This document shows positions 36,182-45,233 of a stretch of DNA of 64,000 nt, one piece after another. A program made the translations under genes and the position numbers. The first letter of the stretch is position 1. Each line of letters opens with the position of its first letter. The stretch spans positions 90,962-154,961 of the forward strand of contig NZ_AUGS01000010.1 in assembly GCF_000422785.1 (NCBI RefSeq), written 5' to 3'. The notes under the pieces were generated by a model. It was not told the DNA's origin and ran no database searches. It saw only the letters and a program-made list of their open reading frames with translations. This stretch comes from Pseudovibrio exalbescens DSM 16456 (GTDB taxonomy: Bacteria > Pseudomonadota > Alphaproteobacteria > Rhizobiales > Stappiaceae).

Positions 36182-37489
36182 CTATTGCTCGATCCGCGGT
36201 GAGGTGATCATGCTCTTGAAGTTGAAAAGGCGCAGATAGAAGAGCGAGGCTATGATTCCAATGATCACCAGCACCATGGCAAGCGCCGCTCCATAACCGT
36301 ATTCCAGATTGCCGCCGTAATTGTTGAGCGCGATCTTGAAGGCATAAAGCGCCCAGACGTTTGTTGCGCTGCCCGGTCCGCCATTGGTGGAGAGCAGGAT
36401 GTACTCGAACGAGGTGAGCAGCGAGAGCGTCTGATAGGCGGTGGTGAACAGGATGGGCCAGCGCAACTGCGGCAGTATGATGTAGCGCACCTGCTGCCAC
36501 CGGTTGGCGCCATCCACCTCACTTGCATGGAGCATGGATTGAGGAATGGAGCGGATGGCGCTCGAGAACAGGATCATTCCCATGGAAGCCCCCACAAAAC
36601 CGTTGATGAGCACGACTACAACCCATGCATGGGTAGCGGTGTGTTTCATCAAGTTGTGGGGAGGCACGCCGAAGTGACTGAGCAGTGTCGACAAGAAACC
36701 CGTATCCCAGGTGAGCCACTTCCACATGAGCACATAAAGAACCGGCGGCAGGATGCGCGGCAAGAACCATATGGTACGGAAGAAAGCGGCTTGGCCCGAA
36801 GGCAAATAGAATGTTGTAATTGCTAGGAACAGTCCGAAGCCGACGTTGAATGCCAGAGTGAAGGTCACATAGATCGCTGAGTTGGCTGTAGCTCGATACG
36901 TGGACGGAAGATTGACTGCCCTGTCATAGTTGGCGCTTGTCCAGATCCAACCGGTGTAGGCCGTCTCTGTCAGAAACACAGCCTCGGCAGGCGAAAGGTT
37001 CAGGTTCAGCGACGAAAGGGCACTTTGGAAATCTGCCTCGGTTTCAAAGCGCACATTGAGGACCGACTTCTGAAACAGTTCAGTTGCCTTTTTCAGATCA
37101 CGGATGGATCTGGGCCGATGGCTCAGGTCCTTGAGAGCTCTCTCAAAATCGCGACGCCCGGTGAAGGTGTCCCCCAGCAGGGTGCTACGAATTTCCGCGA
37201 TAAACCTCGGCGTGTAGCCTGCGGCCTCTGCTGCTTCAAGGCCAGCCTCGTCGACCACGTAGCTTTCGGAGGACAGGCGCTCAATTGCATCCCCTTGGAA
37301 CCCCTGTTCGGTAAGGCTGCGGATTGTGGCAGGTGAAATCAGATAGGCACCACCGGAAATGCCGGTTGCTGTGCTCATGTTGGTGAAAGAATACACACCT
37401 GTCATAACAACCGGTGCCAAGAAAAACATGATCGTCAGGATCAGAGCCGGAGCCATGAACCCAAGGCCAAACAGGTCTGTGCGGCGCAT
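36182..37489 (-). CDS. ABC transporter permease, MalF/UgpA type with large periplasmic insertion
   Basis: 435 residues against about 290-300 for UgpA-like permeases. After the first helix ('FMAPALILTIMFFLAPVVMTGVYS') there is a soluble, mostly helical insertion of about 150 residues (roughly 45-195, 'ATIRSLTEQGFQGDAIERLS', 'RRDFERALKDLSHRPRSIRD'). The remaining helices and the EAA loop 'SMLHASEVDGANRWQQVRYIILPQL' follow. The location is comparable with the periplasmic loop of MalF, which contacts the binding protein. GGAGG precedes the start. Confidence 0.9.
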   Translation of the reverse strand: MRRTDLFGLGFMAPALILTIMFFLAPVVMTGVYSFTNMSTATGISGGAYLISPATIRSLTEQGFQGDAIERLSSESYVVDEAGLEAAEAAGYTPRFIAEIRSTLLGDTFTGRRDFERALKDLSHRPRSIRDLKKATELFQKSVLNVRFETEADFQSALSSLNLNLSPAEAVFLTETAYTGWIWTSANYDRAVNLPSTYRATANSAIYVTFTLAFNVGFGLFLAITTFYLPSGQAAFFRTIWFLPRILPPVLYVLMWKWLTWDTGFLSTLLSHFGVPPHNLMKHTATHAWVVVVLINGFVGASMGMILFSSAIRSIPQSMLHASEVDGANRWQQVRYIILPQLRWPILFTTAYQTLSLLTSFEYILLSTNGGPGSATNVWALYAFKIALNNYGGNLEYGYGAALAMVLVIIGIIASLFYLRLFNFKSMITSPRIEQ

Positions 37490-37552
37490 TGTGTCCTCCG
37501 TAAAACCGGAGAGCGGCGAAAAACGCCCACCCTCCGGTCCTGAGAATTCTGA

Positions 37553-38923
37553 TTAGCGGACGATCAGATCATCGCCGAGGGTGGCGCGCATTTCTGCTTC
37601 CACTTCTGCGACAGCCTGCTCGGGGGTGTTCACACCGGTCCAGGCGGTCTCCAGACCCTTGAACATCAGTTCAGCGAACTGACCATACTTGAGGTGGTTC
37701 GGCTGGGCATTCGCCTCGGATAGCAGCACGTCTGTCGCTTCGGTCAACCAGCGGTCGTTTGCATAAAGGCCGATGTTGGACTGCTCCTTCGCGATCGCAA
37801 GGTGAGCCGACTTGACTGCATGCAGGGTGTTGATGCGAGGCTCTGAGGCGATTGATACCAACTGTGCTGCAATCTCAATGGTCTCTTCATCGTCCTGCGC
37901 CGTCAGAAGATAAGCGAGAGGATGTGTGATCGTGTTCGCACGACCGTTCTCGTTGCCAGCCGGGATGAGAGAGAACTGAACCTTACCAAAGAAGTCCTCA
38001 AGGCCTTCCTTGCCGGTGTAGCGGGCATAGTGCCAAGTACCACCGTGCCATGTGGCTGCCTTTCCAGTGGCCACCTCGGAATACCATTGATCCCAATCGG
38101 TGCCGAGGTGGTTTTTGCGCGTTACACCGGCTTCAACCGCATCCACGAAGAACTGATAGAACTCGGTCATGGCGGTTTTATCGAGGACGAGCTTGCCGGT
38201 TTCCTTGTCCATCAATTCACCGCCGAAAGACTGGTAGAACTGGGCATAATCCGGTCCATTGGATACACGTGGGTAGAAGCCGTAGCCTTGTTCCACGATC
38301 TCCATCTCGACGGCCTTGCGGGCATCCGCCAAGACGTTGTCCAGCGTATATTCGCCAGTTGCGATCTTTGCAGGTAGCGCATCAATTTCTTCATCGGTGT
38401 ATCCGATGGCACGCATGGTGTCCTTCCAGAAGAAGAATGGGCGGGATTCTGCATCCTGCGGAATGCCAAAGACCTGACCGTTGTAAGAGGTGATTTCCAT
38501 CAGGTTGGCGTAAATGTTATTGAGCGGCCAGGCATCCAGATCCACATAGTCCTCAATTGGAACGATGAGGCCCGCCTGACTCCATGGAGCGATATCAAGG
38601 TGGCTGGTCACCACGATATCCGGCGCAGTTCCGGCCTCAGCGGCCAGCGTGTAAGCTTGCTTGAAATCTGCCCAACCGCCGAAATCGCGCTTGCCTTCAA
38701 CCGTGATGTTCAGCTCTTCACCCATGATTGCATATTCGCGCTTAAGGATGTCTGCTGCCATCTCGATTGCTTCGATGCGGTAAGAGTCCGCATCATTTGA
38801 GCCGCCAGCCCAAACCGTAATCGTCATGTCCTTTGCAAGGGCATTGCCAGCAAAGCCAACGGTTGCTGCTGCCAGTGCAATGGCCGCAGTTGAACGGCGC
38901 AATTTCGAAAGAAGAATAGTCAT
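37553..38923 (-). CDS. ABC transporter substrate-binding protein (family 1, sugar/UgpB-like)
   Basis: The start at 38923 gives 456 residues with a signal peptide ('STAAIALAAATVGFAGNALA', cut about residue 30); the open frame extends further upstream without signal features. The mature protein reads 'DMTITVWAGGSNDADSYRIEA', and 'GTAPDIVVTSHLDIAPWSQAGLIVPIEDYV' is typical of extracellular solute-binding family 1. It captures the ligand in the periplasm for the adjacent permeases. First gene of the minus-strand operon, 63 bases before the first permease. Confidence 0.92.
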   Translation of the reverse strand: MTILLSKLRRSTAAIALAAATVGFAGNALAKDMTITVWAGGSNDADSYRIEAIEMAADILKREYAIMGEELNITVEGKRDFGGWADFKQAYTLAAEAGTAPDIVVTSHLDIAPWSQAGLIVPIEDYVDLDAWPLNNIYANLMEITSYNGQVFGIPQDAESRPFFFWKDTMRAIGYTDEEIDALPAKIATGEYTLDNVLADARKAVEMEIVEQGYGFYPRVSNGPDYAQFYQSFGGELMDKETGKLVLDKTAMTEFYQFFVDAVEAGVTRKNHLGTDWDQWYSEVATGKAATWHGGTWHYARYTGKEGLEDFFGKVQFSLIPAGNENGRANTITHPLAYLLTAQDDEETIEIAAQLVSIASEPRINTLHAVKSAHLAIAKEQSNIGLYANDRWLTEATDVLLSEANAQPNHLKYGQFAELMFKGLETAWTGVNTPEQAVAEVEAEMRATLGDDLIVR

Positions 38924-38990
38924 CTGAACCTGCCTGTCTTGATCGAAAACCAGTCCCATGCCCCCATGGGCGACCCCTCGCGGAGTACAT

Positions 38991-39004
38991 TGCACTCGTG
39001 TGCA
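38991..39004. promoter_or_regulatory. CG-centred pseudo-palindrome, candidate LacI operator
   Basis: TGCACTCGTGTGCA is symmetrical at 12 of 14 positions with a central CG, the general form of LacI-family operators. It lies 68 bases upstream of the binding-protein start, within its promoter region. Confidence 0.45.
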
Positions 39005-39131
39005 GACCTCGTTTACGGGAGGCTCATGGCGGTGAGATGACACTTTTTAGGAGATTTGATTACATCATACACGCCCGGTGATCAGGTACTGGGTTCCGAT
39101 CGACGTTGGGAGATGGGCCGGCGCCGGAAAC

Positions 39132-39569
39132 TCAAAGCTTGAATATTTTGGCAATGATGTCTGCGCATTTCTGAAAATCTTCCTCCGTATATTCAGGCAG
39201 GCGCTCTTTGAACCTTTCAAAGGCTTTTTGATCTTTTGCCCGATGGGTTTCGAAAACGGTCTTGCCCGTATCCGTGAGCAAAAGGATCTTGCGCCGAACG
39301 TCCGTCGGATCTGGCTCTTTTCGTAAAAGCCCCTTGGCTTCCAGCTTGTCGACGGTCTGGGCGATGGCGCCTTTTGTCTTGCCGATTTCATTGGCCAGCT
39401 GTGTGATGTTGGCCCGGTCTTTGTTCCCGATCCTGTCGAGTAGATGAACCTCTGTCATGTAAAGTAGATCATCAGTGCCATACTCACGCGGCACTGCGGC
39501 ATAGGAGTCCATTTTATCGCCTGCGGCGTAGATGTTTTCCATAAGCTGGGTAAAGCTGTCGTTCTTCAT
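39132..39569 (-). CDS. MarR family transcriptional regulator
   Basis: Start at 39569 ('MKNDSFTQLMENIYAAGDKM') gives 145 residues, normal MarR length. The winged helix is visible as 'ITQLANEIGKTKGAIAQTVDKLEAKGLLRKEPDPTDVRRKILLLT', broken here only by reading; the DxR...I/V wing pattern is intact. It is divergent from the sulfur amino acid genes starting at 39828 and probably controls them. A small TATAG-CTC-CTATA dyad (39693-39705) lies in the shared AT-rich promoter region as a weak operator candidate. Confidence 0.86.
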   Translation of the reverse strand: MKNDSFTQLMENIYAAGDKMDSYAAVPREYGTDDLLYMTEVHLLDRIGNKDRANITQLANEIGKTKGAIAQTVDKLEAKGLLRKEPDPTDVRRKILLLTDTGKTVFETHRAKDQKAFERFKERLPEYTEEDFQKCADIIAKIFKL

Positions 39570-39827
39570 GAACAATCCATCAGTTATACTGCGTACGCTA
39601 ATTTTCTCGAATAAAATCAATATATTATTTGATCACTTAGGTCTCGCCAATATTGTTTAGCTGCTATTTGATATACCTCAATTTCTATATGATATAGCTC
39701 CTATACGAATATGCTGTATCACCTGAGGTTTTACAAGAACCAGGCGCCAAATTTGCGAAATTCTCGGGCGAATCTCACGTCAAATTGCTGGTTTATGAAC
39801 ATGCCAGCTGCGCTTAAGGAATGAAAA

Positions 39828-40976
39828 ATGGGAGATAAACGTATTGCGACGATTGCGGTGCACGGCGGCGACCAAGTGGACAAGGGGCACAATGCCATTA
39901 TCCCGCCCATCGCAACAGCAAGCTCTTTTATACAGGAGAATATAGGAGAGTACGGGGAGCACCGGTATTCACGCGTCAGTAATCCGACAAGATATGCCTA
40001 CGAAACAGCGTTGGCGGAACTGGAGGCGGGTGTATTCGCGACAGCGACGGCATCCGGCATGGCGGCGACAGCTTTGGCCGTGGAACTGCTGGATCAGAAC
40101 TCGCACGTCATCGTCATGACGGGTGCGTATGGGGGTACCTTTCGTTTGTTCGAGCAGTTGAGCAAAAGAACATCCGGTACCGAAGTCGAATACTTGAACC
40201 TCAACAAACTTGAGGCTGTTGAGGCCGCCATCAAAGAAAACACAGCGCTGATCTGGATTGAGTCCCCTACCAACCCGCTTTTGGAATTGGTGGACATTGC
40301 AGCGGTTTGCGAAATGGCGAAGAAGCATGGCGTGTTGACCTGCGTTGACAACACCTTTGCTTCTGCGTGGAACCAACGGCCCATCGAATTGGGTGCGGAT
40401 ATGGTCATGCTGTCCACCAGCAAGTATATCGGCGGGCATTCCGATGTGATTGGCGGGGCGCTGATTACCGGTGATCCAGAGCTGGCAAAGCGCATCAATT
40501 TCATCAAGACCACCGTTGGCGCAATTGCCTCTCCGTTTGATGCTTACCTGGCCTTGCGCGGCATGAAGACACTGGATGTGCGCATGCAGCGTCACTGCGA
40601 AAATGCGCAGATCATCGCCGAGTATCTGGAAGCCCACCCCAACGTAGTGGAAGTCCATTATCCCGGCTTGAAGTCTCATCCCCAACATGCGCTTTGCAAA
40701 AAGCAGATGCGGAGCGGGGGACCTGTGGTGTCATTCCGGCTGAAGGGGGATCTGGATACGGTCAAGGAATTTGTGAGGAAGTGCAAATATTTCGTCCTGG
40801 CAGAATCCCTTGGCGGCGTAGAGAGCATGTTGAATCACTCGGCAACCATGTCCCATGCGTCAATGACAAAAGAAGAGCGTGAAAACATAGGCGTATACGA
40901 CACTACTTTGCGCCTGTCTGTCGGAATTGAAGCTGTAGAAGATCTTATTTCAGATCTTGAAAACGCTCTGGGCTAG
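39828..40976 (+). CDS. Cys/Met metabolism PLP enzyme, cystathionine gamma-lyase-like
   Basis: 382 residues with AAGGAA upstream. PLP lysine is Lys199 in 'LSTSKYIGGHSD', Asp174 binds the pyridine nitrogen, and the 'YSRVSNPT' arginine segment is present. The loop near residue 101 reads 'AYGGTFRLFE'; methionine gamma-lyases carry Cys there (YGCT), so a cystathionine/cysteine lyase activity is more likely than a classical methionine gamma-lyase. It heads a unit with an NhaC-type transporter 11 bases downstream, followed by two other cysteine-type degrading enzymes. Expected products are hydrogen sulfide or a thiol, ammonia and a 2-oxo acid. Confidence 0.85.
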   Translation: MGDKRIATIAVHGGDQVDKGHNAIIPPIATASSFIQENIGEYGEHRYSRVSNPTRYAYETALAELEAGVFATATASGMAATALAVELLDQNSHVIVMTGAYGGTFRLFEQLSKRTSGTEVEYLNLNKLEAVEAAIKENTALIWIESPTNPLLELVDIAAVCEMAKKHGVLTCVDNTFASAWNQRPIELGADMVMLSTSKYIGGHSDVIGGALITGDPELAKRINFIKTTVGAIASPFDAYLALRGMKTLDVRMQRHCENAQIIAEYLEAHPNVVEVHYPGLKSHPQHALCKKQMRSGGPVVSFRLKGDLDTVKEFVRKCKYFVLAESLGGVESMLNHSATMSHASMTKEERENIGVYDTTLRLSVGIEAVEDLISDLENALG

Positions 40977-40987
40977 GAATTTTCAAA

Positions 40988-42421
40988 ATGGAAGACTATG
41001 GAATTTGGACGGTCATCACGCCGTTGGTCACTATCGGTCTGGCTATTGTTACCCGTCAGGTCATTTTGTCATTGCTGGCCGGTGCAGTGGTAGGCACCAC
41101 AGTCATTGCAGGCTTCAATCCGCTTTTGGGCGTCAAAGGAACCGTCGACGGTATCATTGGTGTTTTCGGGTCCGCAGGCAGCACAAGAACCATTTTGTTC
41201 TGCTTCATGGTGGGCGGAATTCTTCGGCTCATTCAGGTTACCGGCGGTACGCAAGGGCTGGTGCGCTGGTTGACGGTCAAAGCAAACGTCATCCATAACC
41301 GCCGCGCGGTTCAACTGCTGGCGATGCTGATCACCGCAATCATATTCATTGAAAGCTCAATCTCTGAAATGTCTGCGGGCACGGCCACCAATGAACTGGC
41401 AAAACGGTACAAGGTATCTCGCGAGCAGATGGCCTATGTCATCCAGGGAACCTGCGTTTCTGTTTGTTCTTCGGTCATGATCAATGGTTGGGGAGCGGCG
41501 CTCATGGGTGTGATCGGTACCCAGATCAGCCTTGGCTACCTGACGGGAGACCCCTTCTCCATTCTTGCGGGCTCTATTGGCTACAACTTTATGGCTTGGC
41601 TCACCATCGCCAGTATTTTGTTCTACGTTCTTTCCGGGCATTGTTGGGGCCCAATGAAAGAAGCTGAAGAGCGTGCTCTTGGTGGTAAAGAGCTGCGTGA
41701 CGGAGCCTTTCCGATCACGGCAGATGAAGAAGTGGCTGTTGTCGATCATCCGGCAGCCGGCAGCGTTTGGAACTTCATTTTGCCGCTTGCCTTCACCATT
41801 TTAATGGTGCCGGTTGGCCTCTACATCACGGGTGAGGGCAACATCGCGAACGGCTCTGGGTCGACCTCTGTGTTCTGGGGCGTCATGCTCGGCACTTTCG
41901 TCTCCTTCCTATGGTTTGTGAGTTGGGGAATGCTGACCATTGACGAGTTCTTCAAGGAACTTTTCAAGGGCTATGCCACCATGATCCCACTGGGTGCGGT
42001 CATGACCCTGGCGTTCTTGATGGGCAATATCTCCGGCGATCTGAACACGGGGGCCTATATCTCCGGTGCAATCACCGGTGCGCTTCCTTCCGGATTTTCT
42101 GCGGCGTTTGTGTTCATCATTGCCTGCATCATGTCTCTGGCGACCGGCACGTCCTGGGGTACTTTCGCCATCATGATCCCGATTGGTGTTCAGATCGGTG
42201 TTGCAGTCGGAATGGACCCACATCTCATGATCGGTGCTGCACTGTCTGGAGCCATCTTTGGTGATATGACATCCCCGATCAGCGATACCGGCATTGTGGC
42301 ATCAATGGCGACGAAGAACGATCACATTGATCATATTCGGACACAGCTACCCTATGCGCTCGTGACAGGATTTGTCGTCACTGTCATGTTCTCGATTGCG
42401 GGCTTCATGTCCCTCGCTTAA
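40988..42421 (+). CDS. NhaC-family sodium-coupled transporter
   Basis: 477 residues, about 11-12 membrane segments. 'FIESSISEMSAGTATNELAKRYKVSREQMAYV' and 'GDMTSPISDTGIVASMA' are conserved NhaC/YuiF features. The family is named for Na+/H+ exchange, but members are also implicated in amino acid transport (for example MetT-like proteins). Placement between sulfur amino acid lyases suggests uptake of a sulfur amino acid here, which is inference. AGGAA lies 8 bases before the ATG. A strong terminator follows. Confidence 0.88.
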   Translation: MEDYGIWTVITPLVTIGLAIVTRQVILSLLAGAVVGTTVIAGFNPLLGVKGTVDGIIGVFGSAGSTRTILFCFMVGGILRLIQVTGGTQGLVRWLTVKANVIHNRRAVQLLAMLITAIIFIESSISEMSAGTATNELAKRYKVSREQMAYVIQGTCVSVCSSVMINGWGAALMGVIGTQISLGYLTGDPFSILAGSIGYNFMAWLTIASILFYVLSGHCWGPMKEAEERALGGKELRDGAFPITADEEVAVVDHPAAGSVWNFILPLAFTILMVPVGLYITGEGNIANGSGSTSVFWGVMLGTFVSFLWFVSWGMLTIDEFFKELFKGYATMIPLGAVMTLAFLMGNISGDLNTGAYISGAITGALPSGFSAAFVFIIACIMSLATGTSWGTFAIMIPIGVQIGVAVGMDPHLMIGAALSGAIFGDMTSPISDTGIVASMATKNDHIDHIRTQLPYALVTGFVVTVMFSIAGFMSLA

Positions 42422-42426
42422 CCAGA

Positions 42427-42454
42427 AAAAGGGGGAGAGAAACCTCCCCCTTTT
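42427..42454 (+). terminator. Rho-independent terminator after NhaC-type gene
   Basis: AAAAGGGGGAG (42427-42437) and CTCCCCCTTTT (42444-42454) form a perfect 11-bp stem with a 6-base loop ending in T's. It lies between two genes that seem functionally linked, so it should lower expression of the downstream pair or mark a separate promoter. Confidence 0.85.
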
Positions 42455-42492
42455 CGTGCCGCTTCAAAACCAAATGAGATGAGGAAGTGATC

Positions 42493-43503
42493 ATGTTTCC
42501 AGAAAGAATTGTGGCGTTTCTAGAAGCTTTTGAGCGTGTTGCGGTGGGTCATTTGCCAACCCCAATCGAAAAGCTGACTGGAACATTTCCTGATGACAGC
42601 GGTCCGAGCATCTACATCAAGCGCGATGATTGTACCGGTCTGGGGCTGGGCGGCAACAAGACACGCAAGCTGGAATACCTGATTGCCGATGCCATGAAGC
42701 GGGGGTGCACGACGGTGTTTACAACGGGCGGCATTCAGTCCAACCACGCGCGCCAGACCGCGGCCATGGCGGCCAAATGTGGCCTGGCCTGTGAGCTGTT
42801 TCTCACCCCAGTGTCCGGCACCCCGGAAATCAATTATAACGACAATGGGAATGTGCTGCTGGATGGGCTTTTCGGCGCTGAAATCATCTGGTGCGAAGAT
42901 GATGATCACGTGGCTGTTCGCATGAACGAGCGCGCTCAAGAGCATGGCCCTCAAAGCGTTTACACTGTGCCACTTGGCGGGTCCAATCCCGTGGGTTCAT
43001 TGGGGTATGTTCGCTGCGCGCAGGAGATATTGGAGCAAAGCCAACAGACAGGCATTGCGTTTGACGCCATCGTCATTGCCACAGGCAGTTGCGGTACGCA
43101 GGCAGGTCTGATTGCCGGTCTTGAAATCGCCGGTGCGGATATTCCAGTTTACGGTTATTGCGTTTCCCGCGAGGGTGAGGAACAAGCCAGCCTGGTGAGG
43201 GACCTTCTGGAGCGCTGTGCTCGTGACGTTGGCACGCCGACTGTTGATGCGGGAAAGATCCACTGCAACGGCGATTACTTTTATCCATCCTACGGTGTGG
43301 CCAATGCCCCGACCCTTGAGGCAATTGCCAGGTTGGCCAAGCAAGACGCCATCCTGCTGGATCCTGTCTACACCGGCAAGGCCATGGCCGGCTTCCTTGA
43401 TCAATTTGGGAAGGGCACGTTTGCGAGCAACAAAAACATCCTCTTCATTCACACGGGCGGGCAAGCAGGTTTGTTTGCCTATGCGGAGCAACTGAAGGCC
43501 TAA
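42493..43503 (+). CDS. D-cysteine desulfhydrase / L-cysteate sulfo-lyase family PLP enzyme
   Basis: ATG 42493, six bases after GAGGAA, gives 336 residues; a GTG at 42487 touches the ribosome site and is unlikely. PLP lysine is Lys56 in 'GGNKTRKLEYL', with 'GGIQSNHARQTAA' as the serine/asparagine pocket and 'ATGSCGTQAGL' as the phosphate loop. The 'IKRDDCTGL' plus 'GGNKTRKLE' wording recalls CuyA (cysteate to pyruvate, sulfite and ammonia) more than E. coli DcyD ('RDDVTPM', 'GGNKLRKLE'), judged from memory. ACC deaminase is a further relative. Context supports degradation of a sulfur-containing amino acid. Confidence 0.82.
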   Translation: MFPERIVAFLEAFERVAVGHLPTPIEKLTGTFPDDSGPSIYIKRDDCTGLGLGGNKTRKLEYLIADAMKRGCTTVFTTGGIQSNHARQTAAMAAKCGLACELFLTPVSGTPEINYNDNGNVLLDGLFGAEIIWCEDDDHVAVRMNERAQEHGPQSVYTVPLGGSNPVGSLGYVRCAQEILEQSQQTGIAFDAIVIATGSCGTQAGLIAGLEIAGADIPVYGYCVSREGEEQASLVRDLLERCARDVGTPTVDAGKIHCNGDYFYPSYGVANAPTLEAIARLAKQDAILLDPVYTGKAMAGFLDQFGKGTFASNKNILFIHTGGQAGLFAYAEQLKA

Positions 43504-43601
43504 CCGATCCAGTCAACAAACGCCCCCACCGCCCAGCTTTCTGTCTCACCGGCAGAGAGAACAGGTGAGCTGTGCCGAGTGCGAGGCAGTTGGAGAACAC
43601 T

Positions 43602-43727
43602 ATGAAATCTATCATGCAAACAGATCGGGCCTTGGCAGCGACTCGCCCTTTCTCTCAAGTCATTTCCTTCAAGGATTTGGTGGGAGTCACCGCCGTCGTA
43701 ATCGAACACGCCGAAACAGACAACTAA
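43602..43727 (+). CDS. Possible 41-residue protein between the two sulfur amino acid enzymes
   Basis: Read directly from the sequence: ATG 43602 with GGAG 8 bases upstream, 41 sense codons, TAA 43725-43727, then 16 bases to the next gene. It begins MKSIMQTDRALAAT and ends VVIEHAETDN, with 'FSQVISFKDLVGVTAV' between. It has no cysteine, signal peptide or membrane segment. Good ribosome site, position in the operon and plausible codons argue for translation. No function recognised; a small partner or regulator of the desulfidase downstream is conceivable. Confidence 0.5.
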   Translation: MKSIMQTDRALAATRPFSQVISFKDLVGVTAVVIEHAETDN

Positions 43728-43743
43728 AGCTGGAGCCAGATCA

Positions 43744-45024
43744 TTGACACAGGACGTTTCACAATACCTGCGCTTTCTCAAAGAAATCGCGAGACCTGCT
43801 CTGGGATGTACAGACCCGATTTGTGCCGCTTATGCGGCGGCAGAAGCGGCCGCGTTGTTGGAGAGCAAGGCTGAAAAGATTGAAATCACGGTTTCAAAGA
43901 ACCTTTTCAAAAATGCACTCGATGTTTTTGTACCAGGCACCGGGGCTGTCGGCATTCCGATTGCGGTGGCCAGCGGTGCGCTTTTCGGCAGGCCTGAATT
44001 GAAATTGCAGTGTTTGCAGGGCATCAAGAAAAGCGAAGTGGATACCGCGCTCGCATTCGTTGAGCAGGGCCGTGTAACGGTGAACACGAAAAACGATTGT
44101 GGTCCGCTTTATTGCCACGCGAAGCTTGTCAGCGAAACGCAGCAGGCGGAGGTCATTATTGATGGTGGCTATACGCGCGTTGTTTCAAGAAAACTGTGCG
44201 GAGAAGAAGTAGGGGCGGATGAAGTGGACAATAGCCCCGCGGACACAGAAGACAGAGTTGACCCACGGCAGTTCACCATTGCTGGTATTTATGAGTTCTG
44301 CACCACTTGTGAGGTTGAACAACTGAGCTTTGTTCTGGAGGCGCGGGACCTGAACAAGGCGCTCTCCGAAGAAGGGCTGAGCCACGGCTATGGATTGCAG
44401 GTCGGTCGGTCGATGTTGGATGACTTCGCACCGGATGAGGCCAACGTGCCTCTAGCCATTAAGGTGCCCATGCGCTCTGCAGCCGCTTCAGATGCCAGAA
44501 TGGGCGGCTCAACTCTGCCAGCCATGAGCAACTACGGCAGTGGAAACCAGGGTATTGCGGCGACCATGCCCGTTGTCGCTGTCGCCGAACACCTTGGAGT
44601 GGATGAAGAACGCTTGGCCCGCGCGTTATGCTTGAGCCATATCGGGGCCGGTTACATCAAGTCGTACTATCCGCCGCTTTCGGCTTATTGCGGAAATTCG
44701 GCGACGTGCGCAGCAGGCGCCGCAGCCATGGTGTATCTTTTGGGAGGAAGTTTCGAGCAGTCGTGCTACGCCATCAATCTGGTTCTTGCCGATATCTCAG
44801 GCATGGTGTGCGACGGCGCGAAGGCGTCTTGCGCCTTGAAAGTCGGCAGTGCAGCCAGCTCAGCCTACAAAGCGGCAACCATCGCCATGAAGGTTGATGG
44901 TTCTATGTGCATGGGCGTCATTTCCGATGAAGTCGAGGTGACAATTCGCAACCTTGGTGCGCTTGTGACCACCGGCATGGCCAAGACCGATGATGAAATC
45001 TTTTCCATCATGGCGGATCGATAA
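43744..45024 (+). CDS. L-cysteine desulfidase, CyuA/YhaM (UPF0597) family
   Basis: A TTG start at 43744 with GGAG 8 bases upstream gives 426 residues. 'RPALGCTDPICAAYAAAEAA' at the N-terminus and 'CGNSATCAAGAAAMVYLLGG' near the C-terminus are signature parts of the UPF0597/cysteine desulfidase family, which resembles [4Fe-4S] serine dehydratases; the cysteines (including 'DISGMVCDGAKASCALK') are cluster-ligand candidates. It breaks L-cysteine to pyruvate, sulfide and ammonia without PLP. In an operon region with PLP lyases this gives more than one route to sulfide. A terminator follows. Confidence 0.88.
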   Translation: MTQDVSQYLRFLKEIARPALGCTDPICAAYAAAEAAALLESKAEKIEITVSKNLFKNALDVFVPGTGAVGIPIAVASGALFGRPELKLQCLQGIKKSEVDTALAFVEQGRVTVNTKNDCGPLYCHAKLVSETQQAEVIIDGGYTRVVSRKLCGEEVGADEVDNSPADTEDRVDPRQFTIAGIYEFCTTCEVEQLSFVLEARDLNKALSEEGLSHGYGLQVGRSMLDDFAPDEANVPLAIKVPMRSAAASDARMGGSTLPAMSNYGSGNQGIAATMPVVAVAEHLGVDEERLARALCLSHIGAGYIKSYYPPLSAYCGNSATCAAGAAAMVYLLGGSFEQSCYAINLVLADISGMVCDGAKASCALKVGSAASSAYKAATIAMKVDGSMCMGVISDEVEVTIRNLGALVTTGMAKTDDEIFSIMADR

Positions 45025-45030
45025 CTGCCA

Positions 45031-45060
45031 TCTGGCCCAACACAGTGTTGTTGGGCCAGA
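45031..45060 (+). terminator. Terminator after cysteine desulfidase gene
   Basis: TCTGGCCCAACA (45031-45042) and TGTTGGGCCAGA (45049-45060) form a perfect 12-bp stem with a 6-base loop, 6 bases after the stop codon, followed by a moderately T-rich sequence. Confidence 0.8.
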
Positions 45061-45233
45061 ATTTCCTTGAGATTTTGTCGGGGTACCGGTTGATTGGCGC
45101 AGAAAACCAGTCATGGCAAGTTTTTTAATGAACATGGCCGTCATCTCGGCGGTTGCTCACGAGTTTTGTTGTTCATTGAGCTGAACGCGAATGGCTTTTG
45201 TGTTCATTTAATCATGCATGAGCTTGAGGTGCC

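Noticed and set aside
39570..39827. SAM riboswitch or cysteine attenuator before the sulfur amino acid genes
   Set aside because: No conserved riboswitch core or leader peptide with cysteine/methionine runs could be recognised in this AT-rich region.
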